Shown: one piece after another, positions 1 through 8,097 of the stretch
Position numbering within the stretch: the stretch's first letter is position 1
Layout of the letters: every line of letters starts with the position of its first letter
Position numbers and translations under genes: made by a program
The notes under the pieces: generated by a model
What the model saw: the letters and a program-made list of their open reading frames with translations, nothing else
Told to the model about the DNA's origin: nothing
The model's database searches: none
NCBI RefSeq assembly: GCF_000337575.1
Contig: NZ_AOIM01000038.1
Coordinates: 97,831-159,578, forward strand
DNA length: 61,748 nucleotides
Direction of reading: 5' to 3'
Source of the DNA: Natrialba hulunbeirensis JCM 10989
GTDB taxonomy: Archaea; Halobacteriota; Halobacteria; Halobacteriales; Natrialbaceae

Positions 1-570
1 GGTCTCGGAGGCGTTGATCTGGTCGAGACCGTAGGTGTAGTCGTCTTCGTCAGGTTCGACGGCTGGCTCGACGGATGGCTCCGGTTCCGGCACTTCGTAG
101 TCGGGTCGGAGCTCGACCGACTGGACGCCCTCGATCGAGGCGAGTTCGGCCGTGTCGACTGCCGACGCGTCGACTTCGGCGCGAACCGCGTTCGTGATCC
201 AGTAGTCGTTGATCACCTCGACGTTCGCCATCGTGTCGAGGGACGCCGTGACGGATGCCTGCGACGTCTCGGCGTGCTCCTGAAGTTGGGCGATCGCCCG
301 GTCGCGATCGTCACTCAGATCGCCCTCGTACTGATCGAGGACAATATACACTTGCTCGGTTCCGGTCGCCTCCTCGAGTTCGGGGTCGACCGTTGCCGGT
401 GTCTCATCGTCGACTGTTTGTGTGTCGATTCCGTCTGCTGCGGCCGCACTGCCTGCCAGGCCGGTGCCTGCGATCGCAACGAGCGAAAGCACCATGAGGG
501 CCGTAAGCAGGATGGCCGTCCATTGTTCGCGTGTGTCTGTCATTTGGGAGTTGTCTTTGATTATGTTCAT
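1..570 (-). CDS. Subtilisin-like (S8) secreted serine protease, N-terminal part only
   Basis: The open frame runs from an ATG at 570 off the left edge of the window (190 codons seen). A second in-frame ATG lies at 543. The N-terminus has a hydrophobic signal segment (about residues 20-45) ending in an Ala-rich stretch. It is followed by a stretch of about 90 residues resembling an inhibitor I9 propeptide (EQVYIVLDQY, then VEVINDYWI, then IEGVQSVELRPD). The frame then enters a Glu/Pro-rich linker and a YTYGLDQINA-type segment, which is how S8 catalytic domains of halolysin-like enzymes begin. The Asp/His/Ser triad lies outside the window, so activity cannot be judged. Such proteases are exported and mature by removal of the propeptide. 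The family call is fairly secure; substrate is unknown. Confidence 0.8.
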   Translation of the reverse strand, partial: MNIIKDNSQMTDTREQWTAILLTALMVLSLVAIAGTGLAGSAAAADGIDTQTVDDETPATVDPELEEATGTEQVYIVLDQYEGDLSDDRDRAIAQLQEHAETSQASVTASLDTMANVEVINDYWITNAVRAEVDASAVDTAELASIEGVQSVELRPDYEVPEPEPSVEPAVEPDEDDYTYGLDQINASET

Positions 571-1073
571 TTCACCACGCACACAGCGTGTGTAGCACCA
601 TTCCACCGGATCACATACGATATCTAGTATTTCATATCTCGTGAATACATAAGAATCCAATAACAAACATGGTAATATAATTATTGGATATTCCTAGTTA
701 CTATTTACTATGGAAATATCAGTCGTCGTAACTGCTGTGACTGCGGACGGCGGAGAGTAGCCGCGGCTCGGCATCCCTCCGCACGGATCGCTATCGCGAT
801 CTATCGATGATCGTTCCGAGGGGCGACGGTCACCGGTACAGAACTACAATTGACCGCTCAGTTCAGGACGGATGACGCGGGGGGGAGAGGGAGATCCAAC
901 GAAGACGAGACAGAGTCAGTAGTGTCGGTATCGGACACGAGTACAGTGGACAGGCACTGTTCGGTCACACACTCATCTGCGAATGTGTCTCTCTCCCGAA
1001 CCAAAGGCTAAAGAGCGAAACGACCGAACATTCTGTCAATGACTATCGTTCGTCTCTTGCGGAGGGATCTCTC
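571..1073. other. Intergenic region with AT-rich promoter zone
   Basis: No gene is supportable here. Roughly 630-720 is strikingly AT-rich compared with the rest of the window and probably holds the promoter of the leftward protease gene. The remainder up to the HD-domain gene has ordinary composition and no clear structure. Confidence 0.5.
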
Positions 1074-1748
1074 GTGGGCGTCGAAATAAAAGAGCGCAGG
1101 GTTACCGACGCGGAGTTCGAGGAGATGAAGCAGTTCGTCTTCGAGTACCTCGCAGCCAGCGTCGAGAAAGAAGAGGAAGGCGGTCGGATGCGCTGGTACC
1201 CGTGGCACTCCGCCGAGTACCGGCACAACCACATCCTCAACGTGGTCGAACTCGCGACCGAAATCGCCCAGAAAGAGGGTGCAGACGTCGACGTCACCCG
1301 TGTCGCCGCCCTCTTTCACGACGTGGCGAAACTCGAGACCGACCAGGAACTCCACGCCGAAGCCGGTGCCCGCGTCGCCCGTGAATACCTCGAATCGCGC
1401 GGTGAGTACCCCGAATCGTTCATCCAGCAGGTGTGTCGCGCCGTCGAACAGCACTCCTATCAGGGCGACCTGAGCGACGTGGCACTCGAGACGCAGTGTC
1501 TGATCGAGGCCGATCTGCTCGACAAGGTCGGTGCGAACGGCACGGCCCTGATGTTGTTGCGGATGGGCTACGAGGCCCGAACACACATGGACTCGGACGA
1601 GATGGTCGAACGGGTCCTCGAGCGCGGCTACAACGCGGCCTCGCGTGTCGAGAGCGAGACCGCCGAGGGTATCGCCCACCAGCGACTGAAGCGCGTGAAG
1701 TGGTTCAGCGAGTGGCTCGAAGACGAAATCGCCGGGATGGGCGACTGA
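1074..1748 (+). CDS. HD-domain phosphohydrolase-like protein
   Basis: A 224-residue soluble protein with the HD superfamily metal-binding pattern. It has a conserved His in the YRHNHILNV segment (about residue 45), the HD pair in LFHDVAKL, His in VEQHSYQG, and Asp in the EADLLDKVG segment. HD proteins hydrolyse phosphate esters such as nucleotides or cyclic nucleotides using two metals; the substrate cannot be deduced. The start is taken as the GTG at 1074, because the ATG just upstream is out of frame. It stands alone on this strand, followed by a lipoprotein gene about 125 bases downstream. Confidence 0.8.
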   Translation: MGVEIKERRVTDAEFEEMKQFVFEYLAASVEKEEEGGRMRWYPWHSAEYRHNHILNVVELATEIAQKEGADVDVTRVAALFHDVAKLETDQELHAEAGARVAREYLESRGEYPESFIQQVCRAVEQHSYQGDLSDVALETQCLIEADLLDKVGANGTALMLLRMGYEARTHMDSDEMVERVLERGYNAASRVESETAEGIAHQRLKRVKWFSEWLEDEIAGMGD

Positions 1749-1872
1749 GTTCACAGCGCACGACGACTGCAGCCCCGATTTCGCTGCTTCACCCGTGACA
1801 CTGCCGGAGGCTCTCGTAACGCCCCCAGACCGGTTAGTTTTATACAATGTGTCCTGTAGTATAGTACAGTCG

Positions 1873-2298
1873 ATGCACAGGCGCGCTGTACTTACGACAG
1901 CAGTAAGCGGGCTGGGAGTGCTGGGTGCAGGATGTAGTGCACAGACGGCGGACACCGAACCCGTGGTCCTCGATTCCGTCGCTGTCCGGAACCTCGATAG
2001 CCAGCAGCACACGGTCGAGGTCGACGTGCGTCGGGACGGCGATCCGTTCGTCGCAGAGACGGTTTCCGTTGCGGGGCGAACAGATGAGACGCCTGGTAGG
2101 GAGACGGTTGCCGCCGTCGTCGACGGAACCGATGGCGAGCCTGCAGCCTACACACTCCGAACACGGTTCGCCGACGAGCAGGAGTGGATGACGACCTCGG
2201 TGACGAACCGACTGGACACCGACTGCACGAGCGCCGAAGTACGAATCACCGAGTCCGGTGCCCTCGGAACCTGGATGGGATCGATCACTGACTGTTGA
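1873..2298 (+). CDS. Predicted Tat-exported lipoprotein, unknown function
   Basis: A 141-residue protein starting MHRRAVLTT with a short hydrophobic core and a lipobox ending in LGAGC, the usual arrangement of a haloarchaeal Tat lipoprotein. The mature part is Asp/Thr-rich and predicted beta-rich, with two further cysteines near the C-terminus (DTDC and the terminal ITDC). The ATG at 1873 is chosen over the longer frame because it places the Arg pair and lipobox correctly. No family is recognised. An AT-rich stretch just upstream (around 1840-1865) fits a promoter. Confidence 0.72.
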   Translation: MHRRAVLTTAVSGLGVLGAGCSAQTADTEPVVLDSVAVRNLDSQQHTVEVDVRRDGDPFVAETVSVAGRTDETPGRETVAAVVDGTDGEPAAYTLRTRFADEQEWMTTSVTNRLDTDCTSAEVRITESGALGTWMGSITDC

Positions 2299-2368
2299 GT
2301 GGTGAGTGTTGCGTGGTGACTGTTGGGCTAGCACCGTTCGGCTCGCATCACAGGGCGGTGTCTGCCGG

Positions 2369-3049
2369 TCAGACGAAACTCATCGCCCCGATGCCGAGGA
2401 AGAGCGCCCCGAAGCCCGCCAGTACGACCGCGCTGAGCGCTGCGATCGTCGGCGCGAGGGCGTCGACTCGACGACCCGCCGCGACCAGTCCGGCGGGGTA
2501 GGCGACGATCCAGACCGCGATGCCGCCGAAGAAGCCGAGCAAGAGTGCGGGCGAGCCGGTCTGGACGACGAGCGTTCCCGCGAGGACGGAGTCGAGTGCG
2601 GGGACGTGGGCGAAGATATCGAGGCTGCCGGGCTGGAGGAGGCCGACGCCGACGGTGAGCCAGAAGCCGAGCTGGTAGGGGTTGGTCAGCGAGAGGACGA
2701 ACGTTTTCCGGAAGCCCTTGGCGGTGGTTGTGCCGCCGTCGGTGAACGAGGTTGCGGCTCTGGCTTCCTCGATCGCGCCGACGGCGAAGTAGCACATGAG
2801 GACGCCACCGACGAGGTAGAGTGCGGGTCTGATGGCGGGGTACTGGTCGATGACGGTGACGACGCCAGCGAGCACGAGGACGAAGAAGAGCACGTCGGCG
2901 AGCATGGCCCCGAGGCCGGCCCAGAAGCCGGCGGCCCAGCCGCGGACGACGCTCTCCTCGGCGATGATGGCGTTCATCGGCCCCGGCGGGGCGGCGAGGG
3001 AGACGCCGAAGACGACGCCCGCCAGGAGCGTTCCTGCGAGAGTGAGCAC
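2369..3049 (-). CDS. LysE/RhtB-family amino-acid exporter
   Basis: A 226-residue integral membrane protein with about six hydrophobic segments. The N-terminal GVSLAAPPGPMNA stretch matches the PGP motif of the LysE/RhtB superfamily, and a loop of the FVLSLTNPYQLGFW type is the second family hallmark. Members export amino acids or small metabolites by proton exchange; the substrate is not predictable. It is transcribed away from the mcrB-like gene, so the 150 bases between them hold divergent promoters. Confidence 0.85.
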   Translation of the reverse strand: MLTLAGTLLAGVVFGVSLAAPPGPMNAIIAEESVVRGWAAGFWAGLGAMLADVLFFVLVLAGVVTVIDQYPAIRPALYLVGGVLMCYFAVGAIEEARAATSFTDGGTTTAKGFRKTFVLSLTNPYQLGFWLTVGVGLLQPGSLDIFAHVPALDSVLAGTLVVQTGSPALLLGFFGGIAVWIVAYPAGLVAAGRRVDALAPTIAALSAVVLAGFGALFLGIGAMSFV

Positions 3050-3220
3050 GTGTAGTCGACTTCTAGTGGGGGTGGAAATGTGAAAAGGACAGCGAACTTG
3101 GTAAGGCGGTCGGAGAGAAAATCAGACACCACTGGAAAACGAACATCGTGACTCAAATTCAATAACAGATGTAGTCGCATCTAAAAAGATTCTTCTCAGG
3201 TGTCTGTAAACAGCGTGTCA

Positions 3221-5389
3221 ATGGCGAACTACTGGCTTCTTCGGGCGGGAGAACGTGGGCGGCTCTGGGCGGAGTGGGCTGAGCGCTCGCCACCGGTTGT
3301 CACGATTGGGTGGGACATCGGTGGGCCGTCGGAAGTCGATTTCAGCGACAAATCGGCGGTGAAGCGTCGAGTTTCGCGCGCGTACGAAAGCGACGAAGGG
3401 GCGACGGCCGGCCAACTCCGATACTTCGTCGGTGGCCGGACGACGCACATGAGCCCGGGTGACTTCGTCGTTATTCTGGGGGATGCAGCCGTCGAGGCCG
3501 TCGCTCAGGTTGGTGAACTGGCGTACAATCCGTCGGGGCTCTCGAGTGCATCAACGCACACCTACCAGCGGCCGATCGAGTTCGTCGTGAAAAGCGCGAG
3601 TGCCGGTGGCGTTGCGCTTCGATCACTTCCGAAACGGTTCGGACGCGACGCCAATGGTCACGGAGAGGCGAGTCTGTACGACCTTTCCCAGACGATACAG
3701 GAGTACCACGTCACTCGCGGGGAGTTTACGGACTTACTCGAGTGTCTGAGCAGTCGGGACGATGTCATCGTCGCACGGGACCCGGACGAATTGCTCGAAT
3801 CGCCGTCCGAACGGGAGTTCTACGTTGCACTCTCGGAACCGGTGAACTTCCTGACCGCGTACCGGCGGAACGTCTGGGGAGTCCGAAACACGGACAACCT
3901 GCGTGGAACGTGGGCTGATCTCGAGGAAGGCGATATCATCTTCTTCCGCTCACACGGGAAGGGCGAGACGGACAAAGACTGGGGACTCATCGGCTACGGT
4001 GTCGTCGGCGACTACAAGGCGACGAAATCCGAGTACTGGTGGCGTGACGAACACGTCAATGAGGACGTGGTCTACGAGCACGTCTTCGGGTTCAAGGAGA
4101 CGTTCTGTCTGGGAGATCAGCACGTCATTCAGAACCGGCCAGAACACCGCAAGTCAGCAGAACAACTCACCATCGAATGCGAGGCAATTCTGCAGAATAT
4201 GCTCCCCGTCGAAGACGCCGCCGACCATCTCGGCTGGGTGTCGTTCAACGATATCAACATGTGGGGGCCGAGTCAGTCGAACGGTCGAAAACTCCTCGAG
4301 AAGTTACACGCTCACGACCGCGAGCGAGAGCGTTCACTCATCGAATCGTCGCCAGAGATCGATCTCTCAAAAGAGGATGTTCTCGCTGACCTACACTTCC
4401 CGGACGAACTCGCGAGTTCGATCGTCGAAGATGTCACTGCCGCACTCGACGCTGGGAAGCACGTCATCTTCACGGGGCCACCGGGGACCGGGAAAACGGA
4501 AATCGCGCAGAACGTCGGACAGGCACTCGTAGATACGCACGACGAAATCACCGGCTCCAAAATATCCACGGCGACAGCCGACTGGTCGACCTTCGACACC
4601 GTCGGCGGACACATGCCGTCGGCGACTGGCTCGGGTGAACTCGAGTTCAGGCCTGGACTGGTGCTTCGCCGGTTCAAGCGAAACGACGAACAGAAAAACG
4701 AGGTGCTGGTCATCGACGAAATCAACCGCGCCGACATCGACAAGGCGTTGGGACAGCTGTTTACGGTCTTCTCGGGCCAGGAAGTGCAACTTCCGTTCGA
4801 GCAGGACGACCGAGAGGTTTGCGTGTTGCCTGCCGAGCAGTACACCGGTACCCGTGAACTGGCGTCGAACGAGTACGTGATGCCGCGTTCGTGGCGACTG
4901 CTGGCCACGATGAACACCTACGACAAAACCTCGCTCTACGAGATGAGCTACGCGTTCATGCGCCGGTTCGCCTTCATCCGTATTCCGGTTCCGGCGCTCC
5001 CCGAGGGCGAGTCTGGTGATGCAATCGACGAACTCGAACGGCTCATGCACGCGTACGTCGAGACCTGGGACCTGGAGTGGGACCGCAGAGAGGCGATGGC
5101 AGTTGCTCGCGTCTGGCGGACGACGAACACGACGATCGACGACCGGTCGATTGGCCCGGCAATCGTCAAGGATCTCTACCAGCACGTGAGCCGACACGCG
5201 AACGACTCACTCTCGGCGGCGCTGACGCAGGCAGTCATCAGCTACGTCTTCCCGCAACTTGAGGGCGTGCCGAAACGCGAACAGATCGTTCGGCAACTCG
5301 CGTCGGTCGATGAGATTGACGAGCGCCTGCTCCAGACTGCTGCGCGGGATATGCTTCAGGTGACGCTCACCGAGTCCGAGCCGGTATGA
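3221..5389 (+). CDS. mcrB: McrB-like AAA+ GTPase/ATPase with two PUA/EVE-like N-terminal domains
   Basis: A 722-residue protein (ATG at 3221; an in-frame GTG at 3200 would add seven residues). The C-terminal half is an AAA+ motor of the McrB type: Walker A GPPGTGKT at 419-426, Walker B VLVIDE at 495-500, followed directly by the INR/Asn-Arg signature, and a late LLATMNTYD sensor. The N-terminal half looks like two small beta-rich domains. The first is residues 1-130 (MANYWLLRAG, then SPGDFVVILGD). The second is about 185-340 (RGTWADLEEGDIIFF, then GLIGYGVVGDY), reminiscent of PUA/EVE folds that read modified bases. McrB motors translocate DNA and activate the McrC nuclease at modified sites. 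It overlaps the next gene by four bases. The AAA+ call is firm; the reader-domain call is inferred from motif shape. Confidence 0.87.
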   Translation: MANYWLLRAGERGRLWAEWAERSPPVVTIGWDIGGPSEVDFSDKSAVKRRVSRAYESDEGATAGQLRYFVGGRTTHMSPGDFVVILGDAAVEAVAQVGELAYNPSGLSSASTHTYQRPIEFVVKSASAGGVALRSLPKRFGRDANGHGEASLYDLSQTIQEYHVTRGEFTDLLECLSSRDDVIVARDPDELLESPSEREFYVALSEPVNFLTAYRRNVWGVRNTDNLRGTWADLEEGDIIFFRSHGKGETDKDWGLIGYGVVGDYKATKSEYWWRDEHVNEDVVYEHVFGFKETFCLGDQHVIQNRPEHRKSAEQLTIECEAILQNMLPVEDAADHLGWVSFNDINMWGPSQSNGRKLLEKLHAHDRERERSLIESSPEIDLSKEDVLADLHFPDELASSIVEDVTAALDAGKHVIFTGPPGTGKTEIAQNVGQALVDTHDEITGSKISTATADWSTFDTVGGHMPSATGSGELEFRPGLVLRRFKRNDEQKNEVLVIDEINRADIDKALGQLFTVFSGQEVQLPFEQDDREVCVLPAEQYTGTRELASNEYVMPRSWRLLATMNTYDKTSLYEMSYAFMRRFAFIRIPVPALPEGESGDAIDELERLMHAYVETWDLEWDRREAMAVARVWRTTNTTIDDRSIGPAIVKDLYQHVSRHANDSLSAALTQAVISYVFPQLEGVPKREQIVRQLASVDEIDERLLQTAARDMLQVTLTESEPV

Positions 5390-6735
5390 ACAGAAACGAA
5401 CTCCTCGACGAACTGTCGGAGGATATCCTCACGTACGTGATGCAGGGGGCGTTTCCCGAGCGCGAGCTCGCACAGACGATCTCGCCCTCGCAGTTGGACG
5501 AGCGATTCGAGGATTACGAACTACTGCTTGACCTGCACTTCATCCTGAAATCGGATGTCGTCGAATTCGTCCACAAACTTCCCAAACGACTCCGAAGCAT
5601 CCGCACGGAGACGAGCACCGTGTCACAAACACATCGGGGAACTGTGAACGGGCACGTCAATTGGGGGCGGACGATCAAGAAACGTCACACACAGAATCCT
5701 CACGACGGCTCGCTGTTCGTCTGCGATAACCGCTCCGAAAACTACGACATTCCCGAAAATATCGTCCTCAAGAAGCTGATTGCAGTGATTTACCGCACGC
5801 TTCGAGAGGCGGACCCGCTTCTCAAGGATAACTACACCTGGGTTCAGGAGACCTGGGGCGACAACGAGCAGTTGATCGCCGACCTGCAGCGGGTCGTCGA
5901 TCGCAACGTCCACGTCCGCCGAATTCGGGACCCAAAAGCGTACGAGCCGACCGAGCGCATGCTCACGACTGCGGCACAGTCGCGCCAGGAGATTTACCGC
6001 GAGGCGGCCTCACTGCTTCGGAGTCGGACCAATATCTTCCAGGGCGATACCGAGGAAATCCGGTCGCTGCTCGACGAAACAGCGATCACGCCGGACGACG
6101 AGCACGCGCTGTTCGAACTCTACGTGCTCTTCCAATTCGTCGCGACACTGGAACGACTTCGGAACGAACGGGCACAGTTCAAGACGATCGCCTCCGATCG
6201 ACAGGAAGTCGCTCGCATCGACGGGTCGAAAGAGTTCGTCCTCTACCACGACAACTCGGCGCGAGATCGGAACCTCTCGTTCATCTCCGAACCGGATGCA
6301 GACCGGGAGGAGCTCGGGCGCTCGGATACAGTACAGCGAGTCGCACAGGACGTTGCAGGTGACTACCTCGGCAAAGAGTTTGAGAACCACACCGGACGGC
6401 CTGACGTGATCGTCCTCGAGATCATCTCCGAAGAGACCAACGAACACGAGTACCTCATCACCGAGGTCAAAAACAGCACGAACACCGACACAATTCGTCG
6501 CGGGATCAAGGAGACACTCGAGTACCTCGCCTTCCTGCGGGTCGACGATGAGTTCGTGTTCGGAACTGACGACGACGGGTCGTATTTTGGAACCGGGTGG
6601 AACGGGCTGCTCGTCGTGCAGGATCTGGACGCACAGACGCAGTCGCTCGCTGAGCAGTCGGACAACGAGATTACGATTTTGCAGGCGTCTGAACTCGAGA
6701 CAGAACTGGCGTCGGTTCTGGAGCAGATTCTCTGA
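5386..6735 (+). CDS. mcrC: McrC-like PD-(D/E)XK endonuclease subunit
   Basis: A 449-residue protein whose ATG overlaps the mcrB stop (ATGA), implying translational coupling. The C-terminal third contains a PD-(D/E)XK nuclease core: Asp340 in GRPDVIVLE, then Glu360-Val-Lys362 in YLITEVKN, followed by a helix with ETLEYL. The N-terminal two thirds are helical and charged and would contact the McrB motor. In McrBC systems this subunit cuts DNA after GTP-driven translocation between modified sites. Together with the upstream protein it forms a probable type IV (modification-dependent) restriction system. Confidence 0.85.
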   Translation: MNRNELLDELSEDILTYVMQGAFPERELAQTISPSQLDERFEDYELLLDLHFILKSDVVEFVHKLPKRLRSIRTETSTVSQTHRGTVNGHVNWGRTIKKRHTQNPHDGSLFVCDNRSENYDIPENIVLKKLIAVIYRTLREADPLLKDNYTWVQETWGDNEQLIADLQRVVDRNVHVRRIRDPKAYEPTERMLTTAAQSRQEIYREAASLLRSRTNIFQGDTEEIRSLLDETAITPDDEHALFELYVLFQFVATLERLRNERAQFKTIASDRQEVARIDGSKEFVLYHDNSARDRNLSFISEPDADREELGRSDTVQRVAQDVAGDYLGKEFENHTGRPDVIVLEIISEETNEHEYLITEVKNSTNTDTIRRGIKETLEYLAFLRVDDEFVFGTDDDGSYFGTGWNGLLVVQDLDAQTQSLAEQSDNEITILQASELETELASVLEQIL

Positions 6736-6775
6736 GTGACGGCCACAATTCAGTGGAGGTACTGTGCGCGGCTGA

Positions 6776-6925
6776 CTCGAGAGCTACCTCGAAACCAAGG
6801 AACGTGCGGAGGAGTTAGAGGCGAAGATCGAGAAAATCGACCAACTCATCGACGAAATCGTCTACGAACTGTGCGGACTCACCGAGGAAGAAATCGAGAT
6901 CGTCGAGGAGGCAGTGGACGGCTAC
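6776..6925 (+). pseudogene. C-terminal remnant of an Eco57I/type IIG-like methylase gene
   Basis: Just after mcrC, and directly behind an in-frame TGA (6773-6775), about 48 codons encode a charged helix ending IDEIVYEL, CGLTEEEIEI, VEEAV. This resembles the extreme C-terminus of large adenine methylase/restriction proteins (Eco57I-type), where a Y-L-Y/C-G-L-T-E/D-E-E tail is common. There is no start codon, no catalytic part, and the frame runs on without stop into the antisense of the next gene. I read it as the stump of a deleted modification gene. The family assignment rests on remembered tail similarity only. Confidence 0.45.
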
Positions 6926-6938
6926 ACTCGAGTTGGGG

Positions 6939-7226
6939 TTAGAATCCGTACCGCTTGTGGGCCTCGTCGATCGGGAGCACCTCGAGAACGCGAACGAGAT
7001 TTTCGTCGTCCTCAATCTCGTAGAACGCTGTCCACGTCCGGCCGATGTGGAGACGATACTTTTCGTTGCCGTCGACAGGCAGGCGCTCTTTATCGCCAGC
7101 GCCTCGACCCGGATATGGACTCTCCAGTTTCGAGAGGTTGTCCTTGATGATCCGTTCTGTCTTGTCGTCTACGTCCGCAAGCAGAGAGCGTACGCTCTCC
7201 GAGACGACGACCTGGAACGATGTCAC
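6939..7226 (-). CDS. RelE/ParE-superfamily toxin
   Basis: A 95-residue basic/acidic mixed protein with the RelE fold pattern: an N-terminal strand (FQVVVSESV), two helices, then strands with KYRLHIGRTWTAFYEI and VRVLEVLPIDEAHKRY. The Arg in YRLHIGR, and the terminal His/Arg/Tyr cluster, are in positions used by mRNA-cleaving RelE toxins. The start is a GTG at 7226, two bases after the stop of the upstream antitoxin gene, so the two are co-transcribed. RelE toxins cut mRNA on the ribosome, whereas ParE poisons gyrase; the sequence does not settle which applies. Confidence 0.8.
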   Translation of the reverse strand: MTSFQVVVSESVRSLLADVDDKTERIIKDNLSKLESPYPGRGAGDKERLPVDGNEKYRLHIGRTWTAFYEIEDDENLVRVLEVLPIDEAHKRYGF

Positions 7227-7228
7227 AC

Positions 7229-7417
7229 TTAGACCTCATCCAGCGGAACGAACTCTTCGTTCTCTTTAATCTGCTTCATATCTTCCTTGAACTGCTGGTG
7301 CTTTCGCTGTGCTGCTAACTCTTCGAGTAATTCGTCCCACGTCTGCCCTGCCTGTTTCATATCGCCCAATTCCTTGAACGTCTCTTCCGTCACGGGAATG
7401 CGCTTTTCTGCCGACAT
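7229..7417 (-). CDS. Antitoxin of the RelE-type toxin
   Basis: A 62-residue acidic, Lys/Glu-rich protein with a short N-terminal strand (KRIPVTEETF) followed by helices (WDELLEELAAQRK). This is the layout of small haloarchaeal VapB/RelB-like antitoxins: a DNA-binding N-terminus and a toxin-wrapping C-terminus. It precedes the toxin gene, which starts two bases after its stop. Candidate autoregulatory repeats lie 12-28 bases upstream of its ATG. The pairing is inferred from position and size. Confidence 0.72.
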   Translation of the reverse strand: MSAEKRIPVTEETFKELGDMKQAGQTWDELLEELAAQRKHQQFKEDMKQIKENEEFVPLDEV

Positions 7418-7428
7418 CCTATGTAAAT

Positions 7429-7453
7429 CCTTACAACCCTTACAAACTTAAAC
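7429..7453 (-). promoter_or_regulatory. Promoter/operator of the toxin-antitoxin pair
   Basis: The octamer CCTTACAA (plus-strand reading) occurs twice, at 7429-7436 and 7438-7445, with a 9-base period. It is followed by a TATA-like GTTTAAGT on the minus strand (7446-7453). The octamers sit between the TATA-like box and the antitoxin ATG at 7417, where a repressor would block initiation. Toxin-antitoxin operons are usually autoregulated this way; binding is not shown. Confidence 0.4.
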
Positions 7454-7585
7454 CTGACCTCGTTTCTCCGTCAAGCCAATTCTTCCGCCGACGATATAGG
7501 GATTTGTTACCATCTTGCTTCCGTGAGCTCCACGGGCCTATGCAGCAACCGAAACGAGAACTCGAGTCCCGTTTTCGGGCCGGAC

Positions 7586-7619
7586 CCCCACCGTCGATAT
7601 CAGTGTCGACGGAGTGGGG
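7586..7619. terminator. 12-bp interrupted hairpin, possible terminator
   Basis: CCCCA-CCGTCGA (7586-7597) is complementary to TCGACGG (7606-7612) plus TGGGG (7615-7619), with an 8-base loop and a two-base bulge. It lies about 150 bases beyond the stop of the leftward Cys-rich gene (7771) and upstream of the antitoxin promoter. It could therefore insulate the two leftward units. There is no clear T tract, so the terminator role is a guess. Confidence 0.3.
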
Positions 7620-7770
7620 TGGGCGTCGTGGTGGTGGTAGGTGGTGATGCGAAGGCGGTCCCGTCGTAGTAGTTCCGCGGGACCGGAGACTGTCGCCACA
7701 CCCGAGAGTCCGGCTGACCGACGGGACTCGAGTACCCCTGCGGTGTTGCGTCTCGCAGAGGGTGGACTCG

Positions 7771-8088
7771 CTAGTCCCGTTGGTCGTGTCGGTGGTTTTG
7801 GTTGTGTTGGTCCTGTTGATCGTGCCGACCTTGCTTTCGTCGTCGCTCCCGTCGTTTCCCTCGGTTCCGTCGCTCTTCTCGCTTCCGAGCGAGTAACCCG
7901 GGCGCGACACGACAGCCGCAGGGACCGGCGATGGCATCGGTGGGGCCGATGGCGCTCACGGTGGTGACTGGTGTCTGACAGCGTGGGCAAGGGGTGAGTG
8001 TGTCGGGCGGGTCCGTGTTGGTGTCGCCGCTGCTGGCAGTTGCGGTGGCGGTGGTAGTGGTGTCGTCCTCGTCCGACTGCTCACACAT
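7771..8088 (-). CDS. Small Cys-rich putative zinc-ribbon protein
   Basis: A 105-residue protein (ATG at 8088; an in-frame GTG at 8097 is an alternative). The N-terminus is Asp/Thr-rich. The middle carries CPRCQTPV and, about 20 residues later, GPCGCRVAPG, giving CxxC...CxC cysteines able to bind zinc. The C-terminus is extremely basic and Gln/His/Asn-rich (repeats of RRERRRK and HDQQDQHNQN type), suggesting nucleic-acid contact or disorder. Similar small proteins are scattered in haloarchaeal accessory DNA without assigned function. The repetitive tail makes the exact end less certain. Confidence 0.55.
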   Translation of the reverse strand: MCEQSDEDDTTTTATATASSGDTNTDPPDTLTPCPRCQTPVTTVSAIGPTDAIAGPCGCRVAPGLLARKREERRNRGKRRERRRKQGRHDQQDQHNQNHRHDQRD

Positions 8089-8097
8089 CAGTCTCAC

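Larger units (their letters stand above)
7418..7770. other. Gap between antitoxin promoter and Cys-rich gene
   Basis: Apart from the TA promoter at its left end and a strong hairpin at 7586-7619, I see nothing supportable. The open frames across it are low-complexity Arg/Thr/Ser-rich and look like non-coding frames. Confidence 0.4.

Noticed and set aside
1008-2012. Leftward 334-codon frame over the HD-domain gene
   Set aside because: It spans two convincing plus-strand genes and shows no motifs.
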